Below, one piece after another: positions 4,830 to 12,271 of a stretch of 12,271 bases of DNA. The notes under the pieces were generated by a model. The model ran no database searches. It was not told where the DNA came from and saw only the letters and a list, made by a program, of their open reading frames with translations. The stretch lies in the NCBI GenBank assembly GCA_033764265.1, contig JANRJB010000402.1, forward strand, positions 1-12,271. The letters are read 5' to 3'. This stretch comes from VGEM01 sp033764265. Lineage in GTDB: Bacteria > Pseudomonadota > Alphaproteobacteria > Rhodospirillales > Rhodospirillaceae. The translations under genes and the position numbers were made by a program. The number at the start of each line of letters is the position of its first letter. Position 1 is the first letter of the stretch.

Positions 4830-6244
4830 TCCACCACCTTGCCGGGGTTCATCAGGCCGGTGGGGTCCAGGGCGTGCTTCAGCCGGCGCATCAGGTCGAG
4901 CTCGACCGGGTCCTTGTAGTGTTTCATTTCCTCGACCTTCAGCCGCCCGATGCCGTGCTCGGCCGAGATCGAGCCGTTCATGCTGGCCACGATGTCGTGC
5001 ACGACGCGGTTCATTTCGGTCCACTGGGCCAGATAAGCGGCCTTGTCGGCGCCGACGGGCTGGGAGACGTTGAAGTGGATGTTGCCGTCGCCGAAGTGGC
5101 CGAACGGCACGCAGCGCACGCCGGGAAAGCTGCGCTCGACCGCGGCCATGGCGTCGCGGATGAATTCTGGCACGCGGCTGACCGGCACCGACACGTCGTG
5201 TTTGATGCTGCCGCCCTCGTGCTTTTGCGCCTCGGGCAGCGCCTCGCGCAGCTTCCACAATTTCTTCGCCTGCTCGACGCTTTCGGCGATCACCGCGTCG
5301 GCGATGATGCCCTGCTCGAACGCGCTTTCCAGCAGCCGGTCGAATCCGGCGCGGATGTTGGCGTCGGGGCGCGAGGTGGAGAACTCGATCAGCGCGTACC
5401 ACGGGTGCGGCTGGCCGAACGGATCGGCCGCGCCGGCGATGTGGCGGGCGCACATTTCGATGCCGATGCGCGGGATCAGCTCGAACGCCGTCACGGCGTC
5501 GCCCGACAGGGCGCGCGCGGCGCTGAGCAGCCTGGCGCCGCCTTCCAGGTCGGTCAGCGCGCACAAGGCCGTCGCCTTTTCTCTCGGCGCGGGGAACAGC
5601 TTGAGCACGGCCGCGGTGATGATGCCGAGCGTGCCTTCGGCGCCGACGAACAGGTGGCGCAGGGCGTAGCCGGTGTTGTCCTTGCCGAGCGCGCGCAGGC
5701 CGTTCCAGACGCGCCCGTCGGGCAGCACCACCTCCAGACCCAGCACCAGGTCGCGGGCATTGCCGTAGCGCAGCACGTTGATGCCGCCGGCGTTGGTCGA
5801 GAGATTGCCGCCGATCTGGCAACTGCCCTCGGCGGCGAGGCTGAGCGGAAACAGGCACTCGGCGTCGGCGGCGGCGCGCTGGATGTCCGCCAGGATGCAG
5901 CCGGCCTCGACCGTGATGGTGAAGTTGACGGGGTCGAGCGCGCGCACGGCGTTCATGCGCCCCAGGCTCAGAATCACCTCGCTGGCGTCCTCGTGCGGCG
6001 CGGCGCCGCCGCACAGACCGGTGTTGCCACCCTGCGGCACGATGGGAACCTCGGCTGCCGCACAGGCCCGAACGATGGCCGCCACCTCGGCGGTCGTTTT
6101 CGGCCGCAGCACCAGGGCGGCCTTGCCGTGGTACAGCCCGCGTTCCTCGTGCAGGTACGGCGCCATGGCGGCGGGATCGGCGATCACGCCGGCCGCGCCG
6201 ACGATGGCGCTTATGCGGTCCTGGAAACTCTGGTCGAGGGGCAC
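4826..6244 (-). CDS. FAD-binding D-2-hydroxyacid dehydrogenase (D-2-hydroxyglutarate dehydrogenase/GlcD type)
   Basis: A 472-residue flavoenzyme of the VAO/PCMH FAD family. The N-terminal FAD-binding domain has P-Q-G-G-N-T-G-L-C-G-G at 70-80, I-G-G-N-L-S-T-N-A-G-G at 144-154 and G-A-E-G-T-L-G-I-I-T at 201-210. The C-terminal FAD-oxidase domain has K-H-D at 348-350, P-F-G-H-F-G-D-G-N-I-H at 380-390 and E-H-G-I-G at 429-433, the residues that hold the metal and substrate in D-2-hydroxyglutarate dehydrogenases and D-lactate/glycolate enzymes. It should oxidise a D-2-hydroxy acid to the 2-oxo acid and pass electrons to a quinone or electron-transfer flavoprotein. The length fits the D2HGDH group. 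The start is GTG at 6244, with GAAGG 8 bases upstream. The exact substrate cannot be read from sequence. It lies 73 bases behind the Sua5 gene, separated by a hairpin. Confidence 0.92.
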   Translation of the reverse strand: MPLDQSFQDRISAIVGAAGVIADPAAMAPYLHEERGLYHGKAALVLRPKTTAEVAAIVRACAAAEVPIVPQGGNTGLCGGAAPHEDASEVILSLGRMNAVRALDPVNFTITVEAGCILADIQRAAADAECLFPLSLAAEGSCQIGGNLSTNAGGINVLRYGNARDLVLGLEVVLPDGRVWNGLRALGKDNTGYALRHLFVGAEGTLGIITAAVLKLFPAPREKATALCALTDLEGGARLLSAARALSGDAVTAFELIPRIGIEMCARHIAGAADPFGQPHPWYALIEFSTSRPDANIRAGFDRLLESAFEQGIIADAVIAESVEQAKKLWKLREALPEAQKHEGGSIKHDVSVPVSRVPEFIRDAMAAVERSFPGVRCVPFGHFGDGNIHFNVSQPVGADKAAYLAQWTEMNRVVHDIVASMNGSISAEHGIGRLKVEEMKHYKDPVELDLMRRLKHALDPTGLMNPGKVVD

Positions 6245-6297
6245 GGGAGACGCCTTCTGAGGTCTGGCGCAACATGGTCCAAAGCCGGCCCGGATTC

Positions 6298-6318
6298 AAT
6301 CGGCCGGGGCGGCCGATT
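6298..6318 (-). repeat. Perfect inverted repeat at the sua5 stop codon
   Basis: AATCGGCCG (6298-6306) and CGGCCGATT (6310-6318) form a 9-pair stem with a 3-base loop. The minus-strand stem begins in the last base of the Sua5 stop codon (TGA, 6318-6320). It is not followed by a T tract, so it is more likely a partial terminator, a transcript-end stabiliser or a processing site than a full Rho-independent terminator. Confidence 0.5.
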
Positions 6319-7259
6319 CAGCGTGGGGCTGCGGCCCGCGCCAGGCGATCGTTGATGGCTACCCCCAGGCCCACCGCGGGAATTGGGGCCACCGCGATCC
6401 CGGAAAAGCGCGCGGGATCGTCCAGCGCGCGCAGCATGGCGAACAGGTTGGCCGCGGCCTCGGCCAGGTCGCCGGCGGGGCTGAGGTTCAGGTCCGCCCC
6501 TGGTGAATCGGCGAAGCCGAGCAGTGCCTCGCCCGGCCGGCGGTCGCGGGCGTTCAGACGCAACGGCAGCCGCGGCGCGTAGTGGCTGGGCAGCTGGCCG
6601 GGCGACGACGGCGCGGCGGCGTCGTCGGCGCCGATGTCGACTTGGCCCAACAGCGCCTGAAGCTGCTCGCGGGTGATGGCGCCCGGCCGCAGAATCGCCG
6701 GCACGTGGCGGGTCAGGTCGAGCACGGTGGATTCCAGGCCCACGCGGCACGGCCCGGCGTCGATCACCAGGTCGACCGCCGCACCAAGCCCCTCGCGCAC
6801 ATGGCCAGCCGTGGTCGGACTGACGCGACCGGACGGATTTGCGCTGGGCGCGGCCAGCGGCCGCTTCACCGCATCCAACAGCGCCCGCGCCACGGGATGA
6901 TCGGGCGCGCGCACCGCCACGGTGTCTTTGCCGGCCGAAACGGCGGCGGCGACCGGCGTATCGGGCCGCCGCCGCATCACCAGCGTCAGCGGCCCAGGCC
7001 AGAAAGCGCGGGTGACGGCGTCGAAGCGCCCGTCGGGCTGGGCGATGCCCGCCACCCAGCCGGCGTCGCGCACATGGACAATCAGCGGATTGAACGCCGG
7101 GCGGCCTTTGGCGGCGAACACGCGCGCGACTGCGGCCTCGGAGGTCGCATCGGCGCCAAGGCCGTAAACCGTCTCGGTCGGGAACGCGACCAGCCCGCCG
7201 CGCTTGAGAACGTCGGCGGCGCGGGCAATCAGCTCGGGGTCGACCACTGAGGACGTCAC
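6318..7259 (-). CDS. tsaC: L-threonylcarbamoyladenylate synthase, two-domain Sua5 type
   Basis: A 313-residue Sua5-type enzyme. It makes threonylcarbamoyl-AMP from threonine, bicarbonate and ATP for the t6A37 modification of ANN-decoding tRNAs, in the cytoplasm. The YrdC domain (about 8-200) carries P-T-E-T-V-Y-G-L-G at 27-35, K-G-R-P-x-x-N-P-L at 51-59, W-P-G-P-L-T-L-V at 87-94, S-A-N-P-S-G at 139-144 and E-S-T-V-L-D at 176-181. The linker P-S-H-Y-A-P-R-L-P-L (224-233) has the S-x-Y-x-P-x-x-P signature that closes the active site in Sua5, and a C-terminal Sua5 domain follows, which single-domain TsaC lacks. The start is GTG at 7259 with AAGGG upstream, 9 bases after the cysQ stop, so the two are co-transcribed. 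The symbol sua5 would serve equally well. Confidence 0.94.
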   Translation of the reverse strand: MTSSVVDPELIARAADVLKRGGLVAFPTETVYGLGADATSEAAVARVFAAKGRPAFNPLIVHVRDAGWVAGIAQPDGRFDAVTRAFWPGPLTLVMRRRPDTPVAAAVSAGKDTVAVRAPDHPVARALLDAVKRPLAAPSANPSGRVSPTTAGHVREGLGAAVDLVIDAGPCRVGLESTVLDLTRHVPAILRPGAITREQLQALLGQVDIGADDAAAPSSPGQLPSHYAPRLPLRLNARDRRPGEALLGFADSPGADLNLSPAGDLAEAAANLFAMLRALDDPARFSGIAVAPIPAVGLGVAINDRLARAAAPR

Positions 7260-7268
7260 GCGTTGCCC

Positions 7269-8063
7269 TTAAACGGGCCCCTCGGCCAGAAAGTGGCCGT
7301 TGCGGAACCCCGACTTCTTATAGCGCAGTTCGGCGCCGTCGAAGTCATGCACGCGACCGCCGGCGGCACGCAGCACCGCGTGGCCGGCGGCGGTATCCCA
7401 CTCGCTGGTGGGACCGAAGCGCGGGTACAGGTCGGCCTTGCCCCCGGCCACCAGGCAGAACTTGAGCGACGAGCCGACCGACACGGTCTCGGCGACGTCA
7501 TGGCGCGCCAGGAATGCCTCCCATGGGCCCTTGACCTGGTGCGAGCGGCTGCCGACCACGGCGACGCGCGCCGGGCGCTGACGGCAACGGATCGTTTGTG
7601 TTGCTCCGCCTCGCGTCACGCTGGCTTGGCGCCGGTCGTCCAGCACGACACCCACGAACGTCTCGTTGCGTACCGGCGCATGCACCACACCCAGCGCCGG
7701 CACGCCATCCACCACCAGGCCGATGTTGACGGTGAAGTCGCCGCGGCGCTGGATGAATTCCTTGGTGCCGTCGAGCGCGTCCACCAGCCAGAACGTATTG
7801 CCGGCGAAGTCCGGAAAGCCCTTGGCCGCCACCTGTTCCTCGGCCACCACCGGCAGCTTCGGAGACAACGCCTCCAACGCCGCCAGGACTACGCGCTCGG
7901 CGGCCTGGTCGGCCTCGGTCACCGGCGACGCATCGGCTTTGGTAGTGACCGCGAAGTCGCTGTTGTAGATGCGCAGGATCACATCGCCCGCGGTGCGCGC
8001 TGCGTCCGCCAGCGTGTCGGCCCAACCCGCCAGAAGGTCGAAGCTGAGGCGCTCGGCGCTCAC
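7269..8063 (-). CDS. cysQ: 3'(2'),5'-bisphosphate nucleotidase CysQ
   Basis: A 264-residue inositol-monophosphatase superfamily enzyme that turns PAP into AMP and phosphate, relieving the product of sulfate activation. Motifs: V-V-A-E-E-Q at 72-77, F-W-L-V-D-A-L-D-G-T-K-E-F-I at 91-104 (the metal-binding D-x-x-D-G-T with Asp95 and Asp98; Ala replaces the usual Pro), F-T-V-N-I-G-L-V at 110-117, and W-D-T-A-A-G-H-A-V at 222-230. The S-S-L-K-F-C-L-V-A and L-Y-P-R-F-G-P-T segments (198-206, 212-219) are typical of CysQ rather than of inositol phosphatases. The open frame extends upstream to 8372, but that part lies antisense-free inside the preceding gene in another frame and has no family similarity. 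The GTG at 8061-8063, overlapping the previous stop as GTGA, gives the normal family length. Translational coupling to the molybdenum enzyme gene is likely. Confidence 0.93.
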   Translation of the reverse strand: MSAERLSFDLLAGWADTLADAARTAGDVILRIYNSDFAVTTKADASPVTEADQAAERVVLAALEALSPKLPVVAEEQVAAKGFPDFAGNTFWLVDALDGTKEFIQRRGDFTVNIGLVVDGVPALGVVHAPVRNETFVGVVLDDRRQASVTRGGATQTIRCRQRPARVAVVGSRSHQVKGPWEAFLARHDVAETVSVGSSLKFCLVAGGKADLYPRFGPTSEWDTAAGHAVLRAAGGRVHDFDGAELRYKKSGFRNGHFLAEGPV

Positions 8064-10399
8064 GCCGCTGTGCGCTGCTTGGCCTGTTCGATCGCCTGCC
8101 AGATTTTCAGCGGCGTCATCGGCATGTCGATGTGGGTCACGCCCACGGGGGCAAGCGCGTCCAACACGGCGTTGGCGACGGCGGGCGTCGCGCCGATGGT
8201 GCCCGCTTCGCCCGCGCCCTTCATGCCGAGGATATTGCTGGGCGATGGAACTTCGGTGTAGGCGAAGTTGAAGCGCGGCGTCGTATCGGCCCGCGGCATG
8301 GTGTAGTCCATGAACGAACCGGTCATCAGCTGGCCGGTCTCGCGGTCGTAATCGGCCAGTTCGTGCAGGCACTGGCCGAGGCCCTGTACCGCGCCGCCCA
8401 GGATCTGGCCCTCCATCAACAGCGGGTTCATCGCATTCCCCAAGTCGTCCTGGATGGTGTAGCCGACAAACTCCAGCATGCCGGTCTCGGGATCGATCTC
8501 CAGTTCGCAGACGTGGCAGCCATTGGGGTAGGTGGCGCCGGCCGGCGCATACGACTCCGCGGCGTACAGGCCGGGCTTCTGGTCGGCCGGACGCTTGCCA
8601 GCATCGTGCGAGGCGGCAATCACCTGCTGCAACGACACCTTGCGGTCGGTTCCGGCGATGACGAAAGCACCGTCCTCGAACGCGATGTCCACCGCCGCGG
8701 CCTCAAGCAGGTTGGCGGCGATCTGCCGGCCATGGTCGATCATCTTGATGATGGTCTGCTTGATCGCGCTGCCGCCGATCGGCACCGAGCGCGAGCCGCC
8801 GGTGCCCAGGCCGGTCGGCACCTCGTCGGTGTCGCCCTGCTTGACGATGATTTTCTCGATCGGAATCCCGAAGGCATCGGCGGCGATTTGGGCGTACGAC
8901 GTCTGGTGGCCCTGCCCGTTGTCTTGCGTGCCGATGATGATGGTCAACGTGCCGTCGGGATTGAAGTTCAGGTGCGGCTGCTCGCCCTGGCCGCCGGCGC
9001 AAGCCTCGACATAATAACTGATGCCCAGCCCACGCAGCTTGCCGCGCGCCTTGGCTTCGGCGCGACGCTTCTCAAAGCCGGCGACATCGGCGCGCTTCAG
9101 GGCCGCGTCCAACAACTCGGCATAGCGCCCCGAATCGTACTTGTGGCCCAGCGCGGTCTTGAACGGAAACTCGTCGGCGCGGATGAAGTTCTTGCGGCGC
9201 AATTCGACGGCCGGAATGCCCAGCTGGCGCGCCGCCTTGTCGACCAGTCGTTCGATGATGTAGGCCGACTCGGGCCGGCCGGCGCCGCGATAGGCATCGG
9301 TCGGCGCGGTGTTGGTCACCATGACCTTGACGTCGACGTGGGCCGCCGGCGTGCGGTAGGCGCCGGTCAGCATGCCGCAGCCGGCCATGGTGGGGATCAT
9401 CGCCCCGAAGGCCGAGACATAGGCACCGACGTTGCCGGACGACGACACGCGCAGGCCGAGGAAGGTGCCGTCCTTGCTCACGGCCAGTTCGGCGTGATTG
9501 ATCTGGTCGCGGCCGTGGGCGTCGTTCAGGAAGCTCTCGGACCGGTCGCCGGTCCACTTGACCGGCTTGACCAGTTTTTTCGCCGCGACCAGGCACAGAA
9601 TCGGCTCGTTGAACAGGAAGTTCTTCATGCCGAACGCGCCGCCGACGTCGGGGCTGATGACGCGCATCTTCTCGCGCGGGATCTTGAAGATCGTCTTGGT
9701 CAGCCAGTCGAGCAACTTGTGGCTGCCCTGGCTGCCTTGGGTCAGCGTTAAACGGTCTTGCGCGGGATCGTACTCGGCCAGCGCCGCGCGCGGTTCCATG
9801 GCGGTCGGAGCAATCCGGTTGTTGATCAGGTCGATCTTCACCACCGCGTCGGCCTTGGCGAAGGCGGCTTCGGTCGCGGCCTTATCGCCCATGCTCCAGT
9901 GCACCAGCAGGTTGCCGGGCGCGAGGTCGGGGAACACGACGGGCGCGCCGGGTTTGCCGGCATCGGCCAGACTGACCACCGCCGGCAACTCGGCGTAGTC
10001 CACCTCGATCAGCTCGGCGGCGTCGCGCGCATGGGCCAGGGTGTCGGCCACGATCGCGGCCACCGGCTCGCCGACATAGCGCACGCGACCCTGAGCCAAA
10101 GCCGGGCGCTCGGGTGCTTTGGCCGGCGGTTTGCCGTCCGGGCCCGGCGGCAGCATGGCGGCAGGGATGGTTCCCAGGTGCGCCACGTCCGTGGGCAGGA
10201 TGACCAGCGCGACGCCGGGTGCGGCGCGCGCCGCCGAAGCATCGATGGACTTGATGTCGGCATGGGCGTGCGGCGAGCGCAACACGTACAAGTGCAGCTG
10301 GCCGGGCGCGTTGATGTCGTCGGTGTAGCGCCCGGTGCCGGTCAGGAAGCGCTGGTCCTCGACGCGGCGAATGGCCTGGCCCAGTCCGAAATTGCCCAT
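8060..10399 (-). CDS. Xanthine dehydrogenase/CoxL family molybdopterin-binding subunit, Form II-like
   Basis: A 779-residue large subunit of the molybdenum hydroxylase family. Residues about 20-135 are the a/b hammerhead domain (F-L-T-G-x-G-R-Y-T-D-D-I), and the rest is the molybdopterin-binding region: S-P-D-V-G-G-A-F-G-M-K at 249-259, A-Y-R-G-A-G-R at 369-375, G-Q-G-H-Q-T at 495-500, and K-G-A-G-E-A-G at 727-733 with the catalytic Glu731. AYRGAGR is the signature loop of Form II CO dehydrogenase-like proteins; true CO-oxidising Form I has AYRCSFR. CO oxidation is therefore not expected, and an aldehyde or aromatic/heterocyclic substrate is more likely. ATG 10399 has GGAG 9 bases upstream (10409-10412); an ATG at 10444 would add 15 unlikely residues. 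The iron-sulfur and FAD subunits that normally accompany it are not in this window. It heads the operon with cysQ and tsaC. Confidence 0.93.
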   Translation of the reverse strand: MGNFGLGQAIRRVEDQRFLTGTGRYTDDINAPGQLHLYVLRSPHAHADIKSIDASAARAAPGVALVILPTDVAHLGTIPAAMLPPGPDGKPPAKAPERPALAQGRVRYVGEPVAAIVADTLAHARDAAELIEVDYAELPAVVSLADAGKPGAPVVFPDLAPGNLLVHWSMGDKAATEAAFAKADAVVKIDLINNRIAPTAMEPRAALAEYDPAQDRLTLTQGSQGSHKLLDWLTKTIFKIPREKMRVISPDVGGAFGMKNFLFNEPILCLVAAKKLVKPVKWTGDRSESFLNDAHGRDQINHAELAVSKDGTFLGLRVSSSGNVGAYVSAFGAMIPTMAGCGMLTGAYRTPAAHVDVKVMVTNTAPTDAYRGAGRPESAYIIERLVDKAARQLGIPAVELRRKNFIRADEFPFKTALGHKYDSGRYAELLDAALKRADVAGFEKRRAEAKARGKLRGLGISYYVEACAGGQGEQPHLNFNPDGTLTIIIGTQDNGQGHQTSYAQIAADAFGIPIEKIIVKQGDTDEVPTGLGTGGSRSVPIGGSAIKQTIIKMIDHGRQIAANLLEAAAVDIAFEDGAFVIAGTDRKVSLQQVIAASHDAGKRPADQKPGLYAAESYAPAGATYPNGCHVCELEIDPETGMLEFVGYTIQDDLGNAMNPLLMEGQILGGAVQGLGQCLHELADYDRETGQLMTGSFMDYTMPRADTTPRFNFAYTEVPSPSNILGMKGAGEAGTIGATPAVANAVLDALAPVGVTHIDMPMTPLKIWQAIEQAKQRTAA

Positions 10400-10592
10400 G
10401 GTGGTCGTCTCCGAAAAGCGGTGCGAACGGCGTGGCGCCAACATAGCGTCCGCGCCCGCGAGTGCAAGGCGGGCGGGGCTATCAAGGCATACGCAGCGTG
10501 CATGGGCCGCGCTCTGCCGGCGTGTCGCCCAATGACATCTGTCGAGCCGCCGACTATTGTCGGACGACCGAACTATGCAGGATCAACACGCC

Positions 10593-12080
10593 ATGAAAAT
10601 CGCTTTCGCCAAGCCCGTCGTGCCCACCCAAGGGGCCGCCGTCGTCGCCCTGGGCGAAGGGGCCAAGCTGTCAGGCGCGGCCGCGGCCCTCGACAAGAAA
10701 ACCAAAGGCGCGATCTCCCGCGCCATAGTCGCCGCCGAGTTCAAGGCCAAGCGCGAAAAAACGCTGGTGATTGTCGCGCCGGCCGGTACGCGGCTTGCGC
10801 GCATCGTCGTGGTCGGCCTGGGCGACGCCAAGACGCTCGACGCCAAGGCCGCCGAGAAGATCGGCGCCATCGCCTACGACCATGTCGCCCGCGAGCCGGC
10901 GTGCGCGGTGCTGTTCGAGTCCGGTTCGGGCTCGCCGGCCGGGGCGGCGACCCTGGCCGCGCATCTGGCCTGCGGCGTCGCGCTGAAGGCCTACCGTTTC
11001 GACAAGTATCGCACCAAGGAGGATAAGGACGCCAAGCCGAAGCTGAAATCCCTCACCGTCCACGTTGACGCCTTCGCCGAAGCCAAGCGCCTGTACGGGC
11101 CGCTCGCCGCGCTGGCTGACGGCGTGGCGTTCACCCGCGACCTGGTCAGCGAGCCGGCCAACGTCATCTACCCTGCCAGTTTCGTCGAACGCTGCCTGGC
11201 CCTGAAGCAGGACGGTGTGCAGATCGAGGTGCTGGGCGTGAAGGAGATGAAGCGCCTGGGCATGGGCTCGCTGCTCGGTGTTGGCCAGGGCTCGGCGAAG
11301 GAGTCAAAGCTGCTGGTGCTGCGCTGGCTGGGTGCCGACGATAAATCCGCGAAACCCTTGGCCCTGGTCGGCAAGGGCGTGTGCTTCGATACCGGCGGCA
11401 TCAGCCTCAAGCAGCCGGGCGGCATGTGGGACATGAAGTGGGACATGGCCGGCGCCGGCGCGGTGGCGGGCACGATGCTGGCGCTCGCCCGCCGCAGGGC
11501 CAAGGCGAATGTGATCGGCCTGTGCGGCCTGGTGGAGAACATGCCCGACGCCAACGCCCAGCGTCCCGGCGACGTGGTCACGTCGATGTCGGGCCAGACC
11601 ATCGAGGTGCAGAACACCGACGCCGAGGGCCGGCTCGTGCTGGCCGACGTCCTGTGGTACGCGCAGAAGACCTACAGCCCCCGCGCCATCGTCGACCTTG
11701 CCACGCTGACCGGGGCGATCATCCAGGCTTTGTCTGAGCACTACGCCGGGCTATTCAGCAACGACGACGGCTTGGCCCAGCGCCTGACCAAGGCCGGCCA
11801 GGACGTGGGCGAACGGCTGTGGCGCTTCCCGATGGGCGAGGAATACGACAAGGATCTGAAAAGCCTGATCGCCGACATGAAGAACATCGGCGGCGGCAAG
11901 GCCGGCTCGATCACCGCCGCGCAGTTCCTGCAGCGCTTCATCAAGGACACGCCGTGGGCGCATTTGGACATCGCCGGGGTGGTGTGGAACGAGAAAGGCA
12001 CCGCTTTGGCCGCGCCGGGTGCCACCGGCTACGGCGTGCGGCTGCTCAACCGTTTCGTCGCGGAGAATTACGAAGGGTGA
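10593..12080 (+). CDS. pepA: Leucyl aminopeptidase PepA (M17 family)
   Basis: A 495-residue cytoplasmic aminopeptidase that removes N-terminal residues from peptides, using two metal ions. The N-terminal domain (1 to about 165) is variable. The catalytic domain holds Lys261, Asp266, Asp284, Asp343 and Glu345 as metal ligands, with Lys273 and Arg347 as catalytic residues. These match E. coli PepA Lys270, Asp275, Asp293, Asp352, Glu354, Lys282 and Arg356 with a constant offset of nine. The signature N-T-D-A-E-G-R-L is at 341-348. The start at ATG 10593 (M-K-I-A-F-A-K-P) fits the family N-terminus and has AGGA 10 bases upstream; in-frame ATG 10575 and TTG 10557 are less likely. It is divergent from the molybdenum enzyme across 193 bases, and a LysE-type exporter starts 12 bases behind its stop. 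In some bacteria PepA also binds DNA; that cannot be judged here. Confidence 0.96.
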   Translation: MKIAFAKPVVPTQGAAVVALGEGAKLSGAAAALDKKTKGAISRAIVAAEFKAKREKTLVIVAPAGTRLARIVVVGLGDAKTLDAKAAEKIGAIAYDHVAREPACAVLFESGSGSPAGAATLAAHLACGVALKAYRFDKYRTKEDKDAKPKLKSLTVHVDAFAEAKRLYGPLAALADGVAFTRDLVSEPANVIYPASFVERCLALKQDGVQIEVLGVKEMKRLGMGSLLGVGQGSAKESKLLVLRWLGADDKSAKPLALVGKGVCFDTGGISLKQPGGMWDMKWDMAGAGAVAGTMLALARRRAKANVIGLCGLVENMPDANAQRPGDVVTSMSGQTIEVQNTDAEGRLVLADVLWYAQKTYSPRAIVDLATLTGAIIQALSEHYAGLFSNDDGLAQRLTKAGQDVGERLWRFPMGEEYDKDLKSLIADMKNIGGGKAGSITAAQFLQRFIKDTPWAHLDIAGVVWNEKGTALAAPGATGYGVRLLNRFVAENYEG

Positions 12081-12084
12081 GGGG
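12079..12084 (+). promoter_or_regulatory. Shine-Dalgarno GAGGGG before the LysE-type gene
   Basis: GAGGGG overlaps the pepA stop (TGA 12078-12080) and lies 8 bases before GTG 12093. An alternative AAGGG (12073-12077) would serve GTG 12084. The first pairing gives the usual family N-terminus. Confidence 0.5.
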
Positions 12085-12092
12085 TGCACAGC

Positions 12093-12271
12093 GTGATCGA
12101 TTCGGCGCTTTACTTTGCATTCGTTGCCGCCAGCTTCGTCGTTGTCGCGATACCCGGGCCCAATGTCGCTTTGATCGTGGCGACAAGTTTGCGACATGGG
12201 GTGCATCGCGGCCTATTGACCGTGCTCGGCACGAGCATTGGCTTGTCGATCCAATTGACCTTGATCGTCGC
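12093..12271 (+). CDS. LysE/RhtB family amino-acid exporter, N-terminal part (3' end outside window)
   Basis: The first 59 complete codons of a membrane protein that runs off the right edge. Residues 5-20 form a hydrophobic first membrane segment ending in P-G-P-N (21-24), the hallmark of the LysE/RhtB/ThrE-like transporters; the basic loop L-R-H-G-V-H-R-G (about 33-40) and a glycine-rich second segment with V-L-G-T-S-I-G follow, as is usual in this family. Members export amino acids or their derivatives through the inner membrane. The start is taken at GTG 12093, though GTG 12084 is in frame and would add three residues. The 12-base gap behind pepA suggests co-transcription, linking peptide hydrolysis with export of surplus amino acids. 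The substrate cannot be told from the fragment. Confidence 0.88.
   Translation, partial: MIDSALYFAFVAASFVVVAIPGPNVALIVATSLRHGVHRGLLTVLGTSIGLSIQLTLIV

Noticed and set aside
4437..6299. A 620-codon open frame on the minus strand overlapping the FAD dehydrogenase in another frame and running into the PIN toxin
   Set aside because: Arg-rich low-complexity protein; the overlapping frames hold intact conserved genes.
4874..6355. A 493-codon open frame on the plus strand opposite the FAD dehydrogenase gene
   Set aside because: Its protein is rich in Ala, Gly, Arg and His with no recognisable domain, and it lies wholly antisense to a gene with strong family motifs. Long antisense frames are expected in GC-rich DNA.
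8064..8372. N-terminal extension of CysQ to an upstream ATG
   Set aside because: The extra about 100 residues are Arg/His-rich, lie within the molybdenum subunit gene in another frame and have no family counterpart; GTG 8063 gives the normal length.
8132..9751. A 539-codon open frame on the plus strand opposite the molybdenum subunit gene
   Set aside because: Low-complexity Gly/Arg/Val/His composition and no motifs; a mirror of GC-rich codon use in the real gene.
8060..10399. CO dehydrogenase (coxL, Form I)
   Set aside because: The active-site loop is AYRGAGR, not the AYRCSFR of CO-oxidising enzymes, and coxM/coxS are absent nearby.
10557..10592. Upstream TTG or ATG start for pepA
   Set aside because: The family N-terminus begins at M-K-I-A-F-A-K-P; the extra residues are not typical and have no better ribosome site.

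Overview
The window is GC-rich, densely coded DNA from a Gram-negative bacterium. The base composition, the OmpA-type outer-membrane protein with a polyproline linker, several secreted proteins with classical signal peptides, frequent GTG starts and a Form II (AYRGAGR) molybdenum hydroxylase together suggest an alphaproteobacterium, possibly in the Rhodospirillales. That placement is inference; there is no rRNA or other marker here. No tRNA, rRNA, CRISPR array or insertion sequence was seen, and no gene-free stretch exceeds about 210 bases.

Left part (1-4829), accessory in character. A type II toxin-antitoxin pair of the Xre/MbcA/ParS-RES type lies at the left edge (the antitoxin is cut by the edge). 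A terminator-like hairpin follows, then an ompA-like gene on the minus strand. Divergent from it is a compact three-gene plus-strand operon in which every product has a signal peptide: two tandem related VOC-fold (glyoxalase/dioxygenase superfamily) proteins and a protein that reads as a bacterial C1q-like jelly-roll. The shared ompA/VOC upstream region holds two palindromes, one between a candidate -35 and -10. A second toxin-antitoxin pair (Phd/YefM antitoxin plus PIN-domain toxin) closes this part and ends tail to tail with the next gene.

Middle part (4826-10399), metabolic and informational, all on the minus strand. Reading in the direction of transcription: an orphan xanthine dehydrogenase/CoxL-type molybdopterin subunit, a CysQ-type 3'(2'),5'-bisphosphate nucleotidase whose GTG start overlaps its stop, a two-domain Sua5/TsaC threonylcarbamoyl-AMP synthase 9 bases later, and after a hairpin a D-2-hydroxyacid (D-2-hydroxyglutarate/GlcD-type) FAD dehydrogenase. 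The first three look like one transcription unit; the fourth may be read through or separately controlled.

Right part (10593-12271). On the plus strand, divergent from the molybdenum enzyme, lie leucyl aminopeptidase pepA with all expected metal and catalytic residues, and directly behind it the start of a LysE/RhtB-family exporter cut by the right edge. Peptide breakdown followed by amino-acid export is a plausible functional link.

The most novel-looking element is the secreted VOC-VOC-C1q-like operon. By eye the canonical metal ligands are partly missing in the first VOC protein and wholly missing in the second, which suggests binding rather than classical metal catalysis in the periplasm.
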